DNA of 64,000 bases from Roseobacter sinensis (GCF_025755255.1 NZ_JALIEB010000005.1:124001-188000); one strand, 5' to 3'; positions 16,648 to 25,596 are shown, counted from the first letter of the stretch. Notes: generated from the sequence alone by a model not told the origin. Numbers and translations are program-made.

Positions 16648-18306
16648 GTGAGCAAGCGCATAGATTTCCAAGTTGATCCGGCCGGGATGAAGCACTGGAC
16701 CGTCGAGCATGACGGGCCAGTGGCTTATCTTTACATGGATGTGGACGAAGACGCCGGGCTCTTCGAGGGGTATCAACTCAAACTGAATTCATACGATCTC
16801 GGCGTCGACATCGAACTGGCGGATGTGGTGCAGCGCATGCGCTTCGAACACCCGGAGGTGAAGGTCGTCGTTCTGACGTCGGCCAAGGACAAGGTGTTCT
16901 GCGCCGGTGCGAACATCCGCATGTTGGGCAGCGCGAGCCATGCCCACAAGGTGAACTTCTGCAAGTTCACCAATGAGACGCGGAACACCCTGGAGGCGGC
17001 GCTGGAAGACAGCGGCCAGAACTACATCTGTGCGGTGCGTGGCGCCTGCGCGGGCGGCGGCTATGAGCTTGCGCTTGCGTGCAACCACATCATGCTGACG
17101 GATGACAGCACCTCCTCGGTGGCGCTGCCCGAGGTGCCGTTGCTTGCAGTGCTGCCCGGCACCGGCGGGCTGACGCGCGTGACCGACAAGCGCAAGGTGC
17201 GCCGCGATCTGGCCGATGTCTTCTGCTCGGTCGAGGAGGGGGTGAAGGGCAAGCGTGCGCAGGAGTGGCGGCTGGTCGACGAGGTGATCCCCAATTCACA
17301 GTTCGATGCGGGCGTGCGCGCCCGTGCCGAGGCCTTTGCTGCCACCTCTCGCAAGCCCGATGTCACGCAGGGGATTGAGCTCAAGCCCTTGCAGCGGCAG
17401 TTCTTGGCCGATGCGGTGATCTATTCGACGATCGATGTGGCGCTGGACCGGCCGGGGCGCCGCGCGGTGATTACCATCAAGGGGCCGGAGACGGATGCGC
17501 CCGCCGATGTGGCGGCTCTCACGGCCGAGGGCTCGGAGACCTGGATGCTGCGGTGCGCGCGCGAATTGGACGATGCCATTCTGCATCTGAGGACCAATGA
17601 AGATGCGCTGGGGCTGATCGAATTCCAGACCGCGGGCGATCCGGCGCGCGTTGTCGCCCATGAGGCGCTGCTGCTTGCCCACGCGGATCATTGGCTGGCG
17701 AATGAGGTACTGTGTCTGTGGAAGCGCGTGCTCAAGCGGGTCGACATGACCTCGCGCAGTCTCGTCGCAATGGTAGAGCATGGCTCCTGCTACGCGGGCG
17801 TTCTGGCCGAGCTGCTCTGGTCGGTGGACCGCAGCTACATGATGTTGGAACCTTTCGAGGAGGACGACCGGCCTCTGGCCTCTGTTCAGCTGACCGACGC
17901 GAACTTCGGACAGTATCGCATGGGCAATGGTTTGAGCCGGCTCGAGACCCGTTTTCTGGGTGCGCCCGATGACATCGCCGGTTTACGCGCGCAGATCGGA
18001 ACGCCGCTGGACGCCGCCAAGGCGGAGACGCTGGGGCTTGTCACCTACGCCTATGACGACATCGACTGGGAGGATGAAATCCGCTTGTTCCGTGAGGAAC
18101 GGGCGAGTTTCTCGCCGGATGCAATGACCGGGATGGAGGCCAACCTGCGCTTTGCCGGCCCGGAGACGATGGAGACGCGCATTTTCGGGCGTCTGACGGC
18201 CTGGCAGAACTGGATCTTCCAGCGGCCCAACGCGGTGGGCCCCGAGGGTGCGCTGCAACGGTACGGAACAGGAGTGCGGGGGGTGTTTGACATGCAACGT
18301 GTCTAG
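16648..18306 (+). CDS. boxC: 2,3-epoxybenzoyl-CoA dihydrolase BoxC
   Basis: BoxC opens the ring of 2,3-epoxybenzoyl-CoA by adding two waters, releasing formate and yielding 3,4-dehydroadipyl-CoA semialdehyde. The 552-residue protein has two crotonase-like halves. The first shows FCAGANIRMLG near residues 88-98 and RGACAGGGYELALACNHI near 131-148; the second shows a GSCYAGVLAELLWSVDRSYMM-type segment near 378-398. The length matches BoxC rather than an ordinary enoyl-CoA hydratase (about 260 residues). It is followed by boxB beyond a palindromic repeat. Confidence 0.95.
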   Translation: MSKRIDFQVDPAGMKHWTVEHDGPVAYLYMDVDEDAGLFEGYQLKLNSYDLGVDIELADVVQRMRFEHPEVKVVVLTSAKDKVFCAGANIRMLGSASHAHKVNFCKFTNETRNTLEAALEDSGQNYICAVRGACAGGGYELALACNHIMLTDDSTSSVALPEVPLLAVLPGTGGLTRVTDKRKVRRDLADVFCSVEEGVKGKRAQEWRLVDEVIPNSQFDAGVRARAEAFAATSRKPDVTQGIELKPLQRQFLADAVIYSTIDVALDRPGRRAVITIKGPETDAPADVAALTAEGSETWMLRCARELDDAILHLRTNEDALGLIEFQTAGDPARVVAHEALLLAHADHWLANEVLCLWKRVLKRVDMTSRSLVAMVEHGSCYAGVLAELLWSVDRSYMMLEPFEEDDRPLASVQLTDANFGQYRMGNGLSRLETRFLGAPDDIAGLRAQIGTPLDAAKAETLGLVTYAYDDIDWEDEIRLFREERASFSPDAMTGMEANLRFAGPETMETRIFGRLTAWQNWIFQRPNAVGPEGALQRYGTGVRGVFDMQRV

Positions 18307-18309
18307 CAC

Positions 18310-18386
18310 GGGTGGCCTGAAAGCCCACCCTACCTGCCAGCACGAACGGTCTGGACCGGCAGGTCGGGTGGGCTTTCAGGCCACCC
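18310..18386. repeat. Dispersed palindromic repeat, full copy 1
   Basis: The two 29-base arms (18310-18338 and 18358-18386) pair at 28 of 29 positions around a 19-base loop. Each arm has the core GGTGGCCTGAAAGCCCACC or its complement. The same element occurs at 61696-61770, and one arm occurs at 35224-35251. It lies between boxC and the ribosome site of boxB. Confidence 0.85.
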
Positions 18387-18405
18387 CATCCGACAGGAGG
18401 ACGGA

Positions 18406-19857
18406 ATGCTCGATCTGATCAACGTGAGCTACGACAGCCAAATTCCCAACAACGTCGGCCTGAGTTCCGACAAGAAGGTGCTGAAGGCGCTTGAGAAATG
18501 GCACCCGGGCTACATCAACTGGTGGAATGACCTCATTCCGCAGAACTTCCAGGAGAGCATGGTCTATCTGCGCACCGCGGTCTCCGTAGACCCGAAAGGC
18601 TGGGCCAAGTTCGACTACGTGAAGATGCCGGAGTATCGATGGGGCGTTCTGCTGGCCCCTGCGGTCGAGGATCGGCGCATTGCCATGGGCGAGCATCTGG
18701 GCGAGCCGGCCTGGCAGGAGGTGCCGGGCGAATACCGCAATATGCTCAAACGCCTGATCGTGATCCAGGGCGACACCGAGCCCGGCTCGGTCGAGCAGCA
18801 GCGGTTTCTCGGGCTCACGGCGCCCTCGCTCTACGACATGCGGAACCTCTTCCAGGTCAATGTTGAGGAAGGCCGACACCTCTGGGCGATGGTCTACCTA
18901 CTTCAGAAATACTTCGGGCGTGATGGGCGGGAGGAGGCGGATGATCTGCTGGTGCGCTCCTCGGGCTCGGAGGAGGCGCCGCGCATGCTTGGCGCCTTCA
19001 ACGAAGAGACGCCCGATTGGCTCAGCTTCTTCATGTTCACCTATTTCACCGATCGCGACGGCAAAATGCAGCTGGAGAGCCTCGCGCAATCGGGCTTCGA
19101 CCCGCTGAGCCGCACCTGCCGCTTCATGCTGACGGAGGAGGCGCATCACATGTTCGTCGGCGAGACCGGTGTCGGCCGCACCATTCAGGCGACGCTGGAG
19201 GCGATGACCAAGGCCGGCATCACAGACCCCACCGATATCAACAAGATCCGCGATCTTGGCGTGATCGACCTGCCCACGATCCAGAAGAAGCTCAACCTGC
19301 ACTACACGCTCAGCCTTGATCTCTTCGGGCAGGAGGTCTCGACCAACGCCGCCAATGCCTTCAACGCCGGCATCAAGGGGCGCTACATGGAGCAGCGGAT
19401 CGATGACGATCACAAGCTGCAAAACGACACATATCCGGTGACGTCGATCAAGGACGGCAAGATCCTGACGGAGGATGTGCCTGCGCTTACCGCCATCAAC
19501 ATGCGGCTGCGCGACGACTATGTGCGGGATGCCGCGGGCGGTATCGGGCGTTGGAACAAGATGATCGCCAAGGCGGGTATCGAGTATGAATTGAAACTGC
19601 CACACGAGGGCTTTCACCGTCAGATCGGCGTGTTTTCGACCGTCGCGGTGGATCCCGATGGGAACATCGTCTCCGCCGAGGAGTGGGCCAAACGGCGGGA
19701 GGACTGGCTGCCCACCAAGGCGGATGGGGATTTCATCCAGTCGCTGATGGTGCCCTGCTACGAGCCTGGAGAGTACGCCTCATGGATCGCGCCGCCGAAG
19801 GTCGGCATCGACAACAAGCCGGGTGATTTCGAATACGTGAAACTGCACATGGCTTGA
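18406..19857 (+). CDS. boxB: Benzoyl-CoA 2,3-epoxidase subunit BoxB
   Basis: BoxB is the diiron oxygenase that forms the 2,3-epoxide of benzoyl-CoA with O2 and electrons from BoxA. The 483-residue length is typical. Candidate iron ligands are visible in EEGRHLW (near 154-160) and EEAHHMF (near 244-250), plus further glutamates in the helical core. The ATG follows CAGGAGGA. It stands between boxC and a small cysteine peptide plus boxA, all in the same direction, so the four form one operon part. Confidence 0.95.
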   Translation: MLDLINVSYDSQIPNNVGLSSDKKVLKALEKWHPGYINWWNDLIPQNFQESMVYLRTAVSVDPKGWAKFDYVKMPEYRWGVLLAPAVEDRRIAMGEHLGEPAWQEVPGEYRNMLKRLIVIQGDTEPGSVEQQRFLGLTAPSLYDMRNLFQVNVEEGRHLWAMVYLLQKYFGRDGREEADDLLVRSSGSEEAPRMLGAFNEETPDWLSFFMFTYFTDRDGKMQLESLAQSGFDPLSRTCRFMLTEEAHHMFVGETGVGRTIQATLEAMTKAGITDPTDINKIRDLGVIDLPTIQKKLNLHYTLSLDLFGQEVSTNAANAFNAGIKGRYMEQRIDDDHKLQNDTYPVTSIKDGKILTEDVPALTAINMRLRDDYVRDAAGGIGRWNKMIAKAGIEYELKLPHEGFHRQIGVFSTVAVDPDGNIVSAEEWAKRREDWLPTKADGDFIQSLMVPCYEPGEYASWIAPPKVGIDNKPGDFEYVKLHMA

Positions 19858-19942
19858 CCTGAATCAAAGCGCGCGGCGGTCGGGCCAGTTTCACTGGCCC
19901 GCATCACCGAACCCATCCCGATCACCGAGAGGAGACAGGACC

Positions 19943-20086
19943 ATGAAGACGCAACCCGCAAAACCCCCCGCTTTCCCCAGCCTGAACTGCATCGGCTGTA
20001 CCGATTGCAAAGGCTTGTGCCGTGACATCGTGGATCTCGCCGTATTGCCCGAGACGTTTCTGAGACGCGCCACCGCCAGCCCATGA
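19943..20086 (+). CDS. 47-residue cysteine-motif protein before BoxA
   Basis: An ATG at 19943 with GGAGACAGGA before it opens a 47-codon frame whose stop overlaps the boxA start (ATGA). The peptide has a compact cysteine cluster, CIGCTDCKGLC (C-x2-C-x2-C-x3-C, residues 16-26), and a C-terminal helix-like half. The spacing is like an iron-sulfur or zinc knuckle and similar to the clusters in BoxA. Translational coupling to boxA suggests a role in electron transfer, cluster loading or assembly of the BoxAB epoxidase. I do not recognise a named family. Confidence 0.75.
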   Translation: MKTQPAKPPAFPSLNCIGCTDCKGLCRDIVDLAVLPETFLRRATASP

Positions 20087-21279
20087 CGACACCTGTCAAA
20101 CAGCATCTGATCGATCCGGAAATCTGCATCCGCTGCTACACCTGCGAGATGACCTGCCCTATCGGGGCGATCCAGCATGACGACACCAATGTCGTGGTCG
20201 ATCCGGACATCTGCAATTTCTGCATGGACTGCATCCCGGTCTGCCCCACGGGCTCCATCGACGAATGGCGCGTGGTCGAGACACCCTACACGCTGGAGCA
20301 GCAGTACGCCTTCGATGAGCTGCCCGAGCAAGACGACATCGCGCTGCCGGAAGACGCCGGCGGCGAGGAGATCGAGGCGCATGACGATGTCGTCGTAGCG
20401 CTGTTGGCAGAGGCGCACAAGGGCACGGGCGGCAAGGCCCGGGCACCTGCGACGGCCTCCAAACCCACCATCAACCTCTATTCTCTGTCGAACCCGGCCA
20501 AAGCGACGGTGCAGGGCAACTACCGCCTGACCGATGCGGCGGGCGACAACGACGTGCGGCATATCATTCTCGATCTCGGCCGGGTGCCGTTTCCCGTCCT
20601 CGAGGGCCAGAGCATCGGCATTGTTCCACCGGGTGTCGATGCGGAGGGCAAGGCGCATCTTCCGCGGCTCTACTCGGTCTCGAGCCCGCGCGATGGCGAG
20701 CGGCCCGGCTTCAACAATGTCTCGCTGACGGTCAAGCGCGAGAAGATGGGGCTCTGCTCGAACTACGTCTGCGATCTTGCCAAAGGCGATGAGGTTCAGG
20801 TCACGGGACCCTTCGGGTCAACCTTCCTGCTCCCGTCCGACCCGGAGGCCCATCTTCTGATGATCTGTACCGGGACCGGCTCGGCCCCGTTCCGCGGGTT
20901 CACGATGCGGCGTCAGCGCGAAACGCCCGGTGCGCGGGACAGTCTGACATTGGTCTTCGGTGCCCGCAGCGCGCGCGACCTGCCCTACTTCGGTCCGCTC
21001 AAGAAGGTGCCGGATCAGTTCATGCGCAAAACCTTCGCCTTCAGCCGCGCCGAGGATCAGCCCCGCCAATACGTGCAGGACAAGCTGCGCGAAGAGGCCG
21101 ATACGGTGGGCGCGCTTCTCAAAACAGAAAAGGCGCATGTCTACATCTGCGGGCTGAAGGCGATGGAAACCGGCGTCGAAGAGGCCCTTGGCGAGATCGC
21201 CGCTTCGGCTGGGCAGGACTGGGCAGAGCTGCGCAACAGGATGCGCGAAGAAGGCCGCTATCATGTCGAAACCTACTGA
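20083..21279 (+). CDS. boxA: Benzoyl-CoA 2,3-epoxidase reductase subunit BoxA
   Basis: BoxA passes electrons from NADPH to BoxB. The 398-residue protein begins with two [4Fe-4S] ferredoxin motifs (Cys 15, 18, 21, 25 and 44, 47, 50, 54). A linker of about 80 residues then leads to a ferredoxin-NADP reductase half, with the FAD-binding RLYSVSSPRD (near 193-202) and the NADP-binding MICTGTGSAPFRGF (near 262-275). It ends in RYHVETY, like plant-type reductases. The start overlaps the stop of the cysteine peptide. The next gene, boxR, starts 39 bases after the stop. Confidence 0.95.
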   Translation: MTTPVKQHLIDPEICIRCYTCEMTCPIGAIQHDDTNVVVDPDICNFCMDCIPVCPTGSIDEWRVVETPYTLEQQYAFDELPEQDDIALPEDAGGEEIEAHDDVVVALLAEAHKGTGGKARAPATASKPTINLYSLSNPAKATVQGNYRLTDAAGDNDVRHIILDLGRVPFPVLEGQSIGIVPPGVDAEGKAHLPRLYSVSSPRDGERPGFNNVSLTVKREKMGLCSNYVCDLAKGDEVQVTGPFGSTFLLPSDPEAHLLMICTGTGSAPFRGFTMRRQRETPGARDSLTLVFGARSARDLPYFGPLKKVPDQFMRKTFAFSRAEDQPRQYVQDKLREEADTVGALLKTEKAHVYICGLKAMETGVEEALGEIAASAGQDWAELRNRMREEGRYHVETY

Positions 21280-21318
21280 GACCGACCTGCGGCTCTCTCT
21301 GCTCCCAGGCGCGATTGC

Positions 21319-22212
21319 ATGACCGAGACACCGCTGGCTGCTGCTGATCGATCTCGGCAACTGAAGGAGCGCGTGGCGGCCCGTGTGCGCAGCCAGCGCA
21401 AGGCGCAAAAGCTGCCCCGGCGCGTCCTGTCCGACAGGTCCGGGGTCTCGCCGCGTTATCTGGCACAATTGGAGGCGGGAGCGGGCAATATCTCCATCGC
21501 CTTGCTGCACCGCATCGCGGTCGCTCTCGACGTGCCGATCGAAAGTTTTCTGTCGGAGGACGCACCCGAGGATCGCGAGATCCAGCGGATCGCGTCCCTC
21601 TACCGCGACGCGCCGCAGGAGGTTCAGCGCGAGGTGCGCAGGCTGCTCGCCCCGCAAAACCCGGCCCTTCTGCGGGCCGGTCGCATCTGTCTGATCGGTC
21701 TGCGCGGTGCGGGCAAATCAACCCTGGGCAAGCTGGCCAGCGAGGCCTTGGGCCTGCCCTTCGTCGAGCTCAACCGCGAGATCGAACAGGAGACGGGCAT
21801 GCCGCTCGCCGAGGTGATGGCGTTCTACGGTCAGGATGGGTATCGCGCGCTCGAAGCCGATGCGGTGTCGCGCGTGGTGGCAACCCACGACCGGCTGATC
21901 CTCGCCGTCGCCGGCGGGCTTGTGACTGAGGAGCCGACCTATCAACAGGTGTTGGAACGATTTCATACGATCTGGCTGCGGACCTCTGCCGCCGAGCATA
22001 TGCGGCGGGTCCGCGCGCAGGGCGATCTGCGCCCCATGCGCGGCAATCCCGCCGCGATGGAACAGCTTCAGTCGCTGCTGGAGGCGCGCAGTCCGCTCTA
22101 CGAGCGCGCGGACGCCGACATCGACACGTCGAACCGTACGGTCAAGGGCTCGCTCAACGATCTCATCAAGCTGATTGCCGCCAGAGGGTTCCTCAACGGG
22201 GCAGTGGGGTGA
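21319..22212 (+). CDS. boxR: BoxR transcriptional regulator (HTH plus shikimate kinase-like domain)
   Basis: The 297-residue protein joins an XRE-type helix-turn-helix (about 15-80, with LSDRSGVSPRYLAQLEAG) to a C-terminal shikimate kinase-like domain (about 120-290) with the P-loop GLRGAGKST (127-135). This architecture defines BzdR/BoxR repressors, whose kinase-like domain senses benzoyl-CoA rather than phosphorylating shikimate. It is the likely regulator of the cluster and of its TGCAC-type palindromes. The ATG lies within TTGCATGAC, so the start itself carries a TGCA element. The stop overlaps the next gene (GTGA). Confidence 0.93.
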   Translation: MTETPLAAADRSRQLKERVAARVRSQRKAQKLPRRVLSDRSGVSPRYLAQLEAGAGNISIALLHRIAVALDVPIESFLSEDAPEDREIQRIASLYRDAPQEVQREVRRLLAPQNPALLRAGRICLIGLRGAGKSTLGKLASEALGLPFVELNREIEQETGMPLAEVMAFYGQDGYRALEADAVSRVVATHDRLILAVAGGLVTEEPTYQQVLERFHTIWLRTSAAEHMRRVRAQGDLRPMRGNPAAMEQLQSLLEARSPLYERADADIDTSNRTVKGSLNDLIKLIAARGFLNGAVG

Positions 22213-22805
22213 CCAGCGATATCGCCGCCCGGCTGGCAGCTGGTCTCGACGGTGCTGCCGATCAATTGCTTTTCGAGGCGACGACCCCGTGGGACCTCGA
22301 TGCGGCCATGACAGATTTCGGGTTCGAAACCGGTGTCTGCGCCGCACAGGACATCGCGGGTCTGGATCGCGTGCACGCGCGCATTCGCGCGGCCGGCGAA
22401 ACCGCCACCCCGGTCCTGCCGCGCATGGTCGCCGAAGGGCGTCTTGGTCGGACGGCCGGTGTCGGGTGGTATCGCTATCCGGGCGGGGGCGGGTTGGTGA
22501 TCGACCCGCTGGTCGAGGATCTTTTGCGGGAGGAAGCCCGGTTTGCCGGAGTGTCGCGCAGAGACCTTTCGGATGACATCTTGATCGCGCGCCTCCTACT
22601 CGGTCTTGCGAAGGCCGCCTTGGCGTTGCTGCGCGCGGGGGCGGACGCGGCCCTGATCGATCGCGTGAGCCAGCGCGCGCTGGGCTTTCCCGCGGCGCAT
22701 GGGGGTGTTCTGAGTTACCTGCGAACAGCGGCCGCCAGGCTGCCGGAGACGGTGCTCGGACGGCTGTCAGAAGACGAGCGTGCAGGTCTGCTTCATCAGC
22801 CCTGA
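22209..22805 (+). CDS. 3-hydroxyacyl-CoA dehydrogenase family protein, C-domain only
   Basis: This 198-residue protein aligns by motif with the C-terminal helical domain of 3-hydroxyacyl-CoA dehydrogenases: TPWDLDAAMTDFGF near 26-39, the GLD segment, and MVAEGRLGRTAGVGWYRYPGG. The NAD-binding Rossmann domain is absent. It starts with GTG overlapping the boxR stop and ends 10 bases inside the convergent DUF2165 gene. It may partner with a separate dehydrogenase in 3-hydroxyadipyl-CoA oxidation, bind CoA esters, or be a decayed remnant; its clean coupling to boxR argues against decay. Confidence 0.82.
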   Translation: MTSDIAARLAAGLDGAADQLLFEATTPWDLDAAMTDFGFETGVCAAQDIAGLDRVHARIRAAGETATPVLPRMVAEGRLGRTAGVGWYRYPGGGGLVIDPLVEDLLREEARFAGVSRRDLSDDILIARLLLGLAKAALALLRAGADAALIDRVSQRALGFPAAHGGVLSYLRTAAARLPETVLGRLSEDERAGLLHQP

Positions 22806-23284
22806 CAGAGCAGCACCATGGTCGCGAGGCCCCAGAGCGTCATCTGGAAATGTGTGTTCTGCGCGCCCTCATGGCAGAACCAATAGCAGAAGTGATTGCC
22901 CACGATCAGGAAGGTGGCCCAGACGGTCGTGAAGCTCAAGGCGCCGAGCAGGGCGAGCATCCGCCCGGTTTCGGGCAAAGCGGTCCCGGCGAGCGCCATC
23001 AGCAACCCGATGGTCCCGATCCACAGCATCAGACAGGCGACGCTCTCGGCGAGGACCACGAGTTTGAAGGCGAGCGATTGCAGTCGGCGGTCGGTGATGG
23101 CGCGATGCGCGACCTGCTGGAACTCCTCGGGGTAGTCCGCCTGCATCCGGGTCATGGCGAGCACCTGGGCTGTGTAGGTCTCGTTCACCGACGGGTAGAG
23201 CAGGTTGTCCCGCAGACCCAGGGACAGCCACGCCGCGATGAGCCCGGTTGCGAGGGCCTGCGCGACCAACACTGCAGTTTCCAT
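22796..23284 (-). CDS. DUF2165 family membrane protein
   Basis: The 162-residue protein has four hydrophobic segments and the DUF2165 features: an N-terminal helix, an NLLYPSVN segment, and a C-terminal FCYWFCHEGAQNTHFQMTLWG stretch (split near FCYWFCHEGA and THFQMTLWG). The function of the family is unknown. The ATG at 23284 follows GGAGG; an upstream start at 23308 is less likely. It overlaps the end of the convergent 3-hydroxyacyl-CoA dehydrogenase-like gene by 10 bases. It seems unrelated to the box operon. Confidence 0.8.
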   Translation of the reverse strand: METAVLVAQALATGLIAAWLSLGLRDNLLYPSVNETYTAQVLAMTRMQADYPEEFQQVAHRAITDRRLQSLAFKLVVLAESVACLMLWIGTIGLLMALAGTALPETGRMLALLGALSFTTVWATFLIVGNHFCYWFCHEGAQNTHFQMTLWGLATMVLLCQG

Positions 23285-23312
23285 GCCGGAGCCTCCTGGC
23301 GGCACCACAAAG

Positions 23313-23338
23313 AAAAAGGGCCGCGCAATGCGCGACCC
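23313..23338 (-). terminator. Intrinsic terminator of the peptide-binding protein gene
   Basis: Read leftward, GGGTCGCGC-ATT-GCGCGGCCC forms a nine-pair stem with one G-U pair, followed by TTTTTC. It lies 17 bases after the stop of the leftward substrate-binding protein gene. Confidence 0.75.
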
Positions 23339-23354
23339 TCGATATCGGTTTGGG

Positions 23355-25019
23355 TCAGGTCCAGGCCATGCGGGCCGGATGGTACTCGAAGGCGATATGG
23401 TGTTCCGCGCCGACGAGCCCCTCCTTCGTGAAGTTGTAGAGCGAGCGCCAGTAGGGCTGGATCGTCACGCCCTCCTCCTGGATCAGCGCCTGCATGTCCT
23501 TCATCAGCTTGCGCCGTTCGTCGACGTCCGCGGTTGCAAGAGCCACGTCGAGCATCTTGTCGAACTCTTCGTTCGACCAGCCGAACTCGTTCCAGGCTTC
23601 GCCCGACCGGTAGGCGAGCGCCCAGATCTGCACGCCCAGCGGGCGGTGGTTCCAGTTGGTCGAGGAGAAGGGATACTTGACCCAGTCGTTCCAGAAGGTC
23701 GAGCCGGGCAGGATCGTCCGCTTGACGTTGATACCGGCGTCGCGCAGCTGGGCTGCGACCGCATCGGTGGTGTCCTTCCGCCAGGCGTCGTCGATCGAGA
23801 TCAGCTCGTGCTCGAAGTCGCCCATGCCGGCCTCGTCCATCAGCGCCTTCGCCGCCGCGGGATCCACCTTGCGCGGGGGCAGCTCTGCGTAGTCGGGGTG
23901 CATCGGGCCCACGTGATGGTTTTCGGCTTCGATGCCGCGCCCGCCATAGCCGAGCTCCAGCAGCACGGCATTGTCCACCGCCATGGTCAGCGCCTGGCGA
24001 ACGCGCTTGTCCGCGTAGGGTTTCATGCCATCGACCTCCGCCAGTTGGTTGGGGCGGATGACGATGGTCGCCGCAGTGGCGATGGAGTTTTCCACCCAGC
24101 CGTCCAATGTCGCGAAGATGTCGATGAAGTCGCCCTCGATGGAATAGATCGCGTCGATTTCTTCAGCCTCGGCAGCGGACACGAAGGCGGAGGGGTCGGT
24201 GCCGTAGTCGATGTACTCCAGCCGGTCGATGTAAGGCCCGCCAAAGACGTCAGTGCCCCACCAAGTGTGTTCGGTGTTCTTCACCAGCACGCCCTTGACG
24301 CCCACTTCCAGCGACTCGGGCAGGTAGGGCCCGGTGCCGATCGGGTTCTCGAGCATGGTGGCGGCATCGAAGCCGGCCGGCGTGATGGCAGCGGGATAGT
24401 CCGCCATGCCCGCGATGAGCGAGATATCCGGCTGCGGAAGGGTGAGTTTCACCGTATGGCTGTCGACGACGGTGACCGCACCGTCGATGGCCTGCCCGGT
24501 TTCTTCGTCGATCAGCACCGCGAAGCGGCCCGCCATCGAGTTCCCCTCAAGGCTCTTGTCGCACCAGCCGGAGATGTTGCGCGCCACATCCTCTGCCGTA
24601 AAGTCGCTGCCGTCGTTCCACTTCACACCCTGGCGCACATTCAGCGTGTATTCGGTCGCATTGTCATTGATCTCCCAGCTTTCCAGCAGGGCGGGCGAGA
24701 AGGTGCCGTCGTTTTCGTAAATCACGAGGTACTCAAGCCATCCACGCGAGAAATTCGCGATCTGCGACCAGTCGTAGGTGCGCGGATCCTTCAGCGCGCG
24801 CACTTCCATCTGCATGCGGACAACGCCGCCCTCCTGATGGCCTGCCGCGCGGGCGGGGGCGGCCATGCCGATCATCGAATAGGCTGTGGCCGTGGTTGCG
24901 CCGAATGCACTGGCGATGGCCAGAAACTCACGACGGTTGACCGGGTCGGTGCCGACCTTGGCCGCGGAGTCCACCACGGTCTTCGGCAAGGGTTTGCCGG
25001 TACGTGTGAAAAATGTCAT
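23355..25019 (-). CDS. ABC transporter substrate-binding protein (family 5, Tat-exported)
   Basis: This 554-residue family 5 solute-binding protein captures peptides or similar ligands in the periplasm. Its N-terminus carries a twin-arginine signal with RREFLAIAS near residues 29-37 and a hydrophobic stretch ending in AAPARAAG. The core shows [30 protein letters not shown] (in parts LESWEI and [15 protein letters not shown]) typical of DppA/OppA proteins. No permease or ATPase genes lie beside it, so it is an orphan here, flanked by a terminator and a 577-base gap. The ligand is unknown. Confidence 0.88.
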   Translation of the reverse strand: MTFFTRTGKPLPKTVVDSAAKVGTDPVNRREFLAIASAFGATTATAYSMIGMAAPARAAGHQEGGVVRMQMEVRALKDPRTYDWSQIANFSRGWLEYLVIYENDGTFSPALLESWEINDNATEYTLNVRQGVKWNDGSDFTAEDVARNISGWCDKSLEGNSMAGRFAVLIDEETGQAIDGAVTVVDSHTVKLTLPQPDISLIAGMADYPAAITPAGFDAATMLENPIGTGPYLPESLEVGVKGVLVKNTEHTWWGTDVFGGPYIDRLEYIDYGTDPSAFVSAAEAEEIDAIYSIEGDFIDIFATLDGWVENSIATAATIVIRPNQLAEVDGMKPYADKRVRQALTMAVDNAVLLELGYGGRGIEAENHHVGPMHPDYAELPPRKVDPAAAKALMDEAGMGDFEHELISIDDAWRKDTTDAVAAQLRDAGINVKRTILPGSTFWNDWVKYPFSSTNWNHRPLGVQIWALAYRSGEAWNEFGWSNEEFDKMLDVALATADVDERRKLMKDMQALIQEEGVTIQPYWRSLYNFTKEGLVGAEHHIAFEYHPARMAWT

Positions 25020-25596
25020 TTTCTTCCTCTCTGTTTTTGCACGTCTTCCTGGCGTGCGGTTGCCGGACGATTGCCGGCGCGGTGATGCAGTTTGTCTGCT
25101 TTTTTGCAGGCCCTCACGGGGACGCCGAGAGTTTCAGGTGTCGTAGGCGTGGCGTCAACCCTTTCTCCGGGGCTCGCTGAGTGCCCACCTGCCGGTCGTC
25201 GGCGGTGCTGCCGCTTCTCGACATGCAACGTTCCGCGACCGCCGTGCCGTGCTCCAGCCAAATCGCTTTGGAAAACCGGCGAGACGGCCCAACTGTGCCG
25301 AATTCTTGACGTCTGATGTCGCTAACGCACAAAGCTTTTGCGTTTCGATGTGGCAGGCCGCCTCGCCGCGCCCTCTGGGCCGCACACGAAAAACGCCCCT
25401 GCCGGTGCGGCAACTTTTTTCCCGCGCGCGGTTTTGGCCCGCCCGATCCTGTGGCAAAGGGCTGCATCAGGGCCGGCATCCGAGGTTTCGCGAATCTTGC
25501 CCGTGGCTGGTCTAGGTGCGCCGCTTCGACATCGGCCGCTTGCGATGCGCGGTGCATCGGCGATCATGCGCCCGTTGAACGTGGAGGATAGAGCCC
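25020..25596. other. 577-base stretch without a convincing gene
   Basis: This divergent gap separates the substrate-binding protein gene from ridA. Open frames of 70-150 codons exist in it on both strands, but their arginine- and proline-rich products look like translations of GC-rich noncoding DNA. I see no RNA gene or perfect repeat. It should hold two promoters; TGCAG and TTTTTTGCAGG at about 25087-25110 are the only notable short motifs. Confidence 0.5.
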
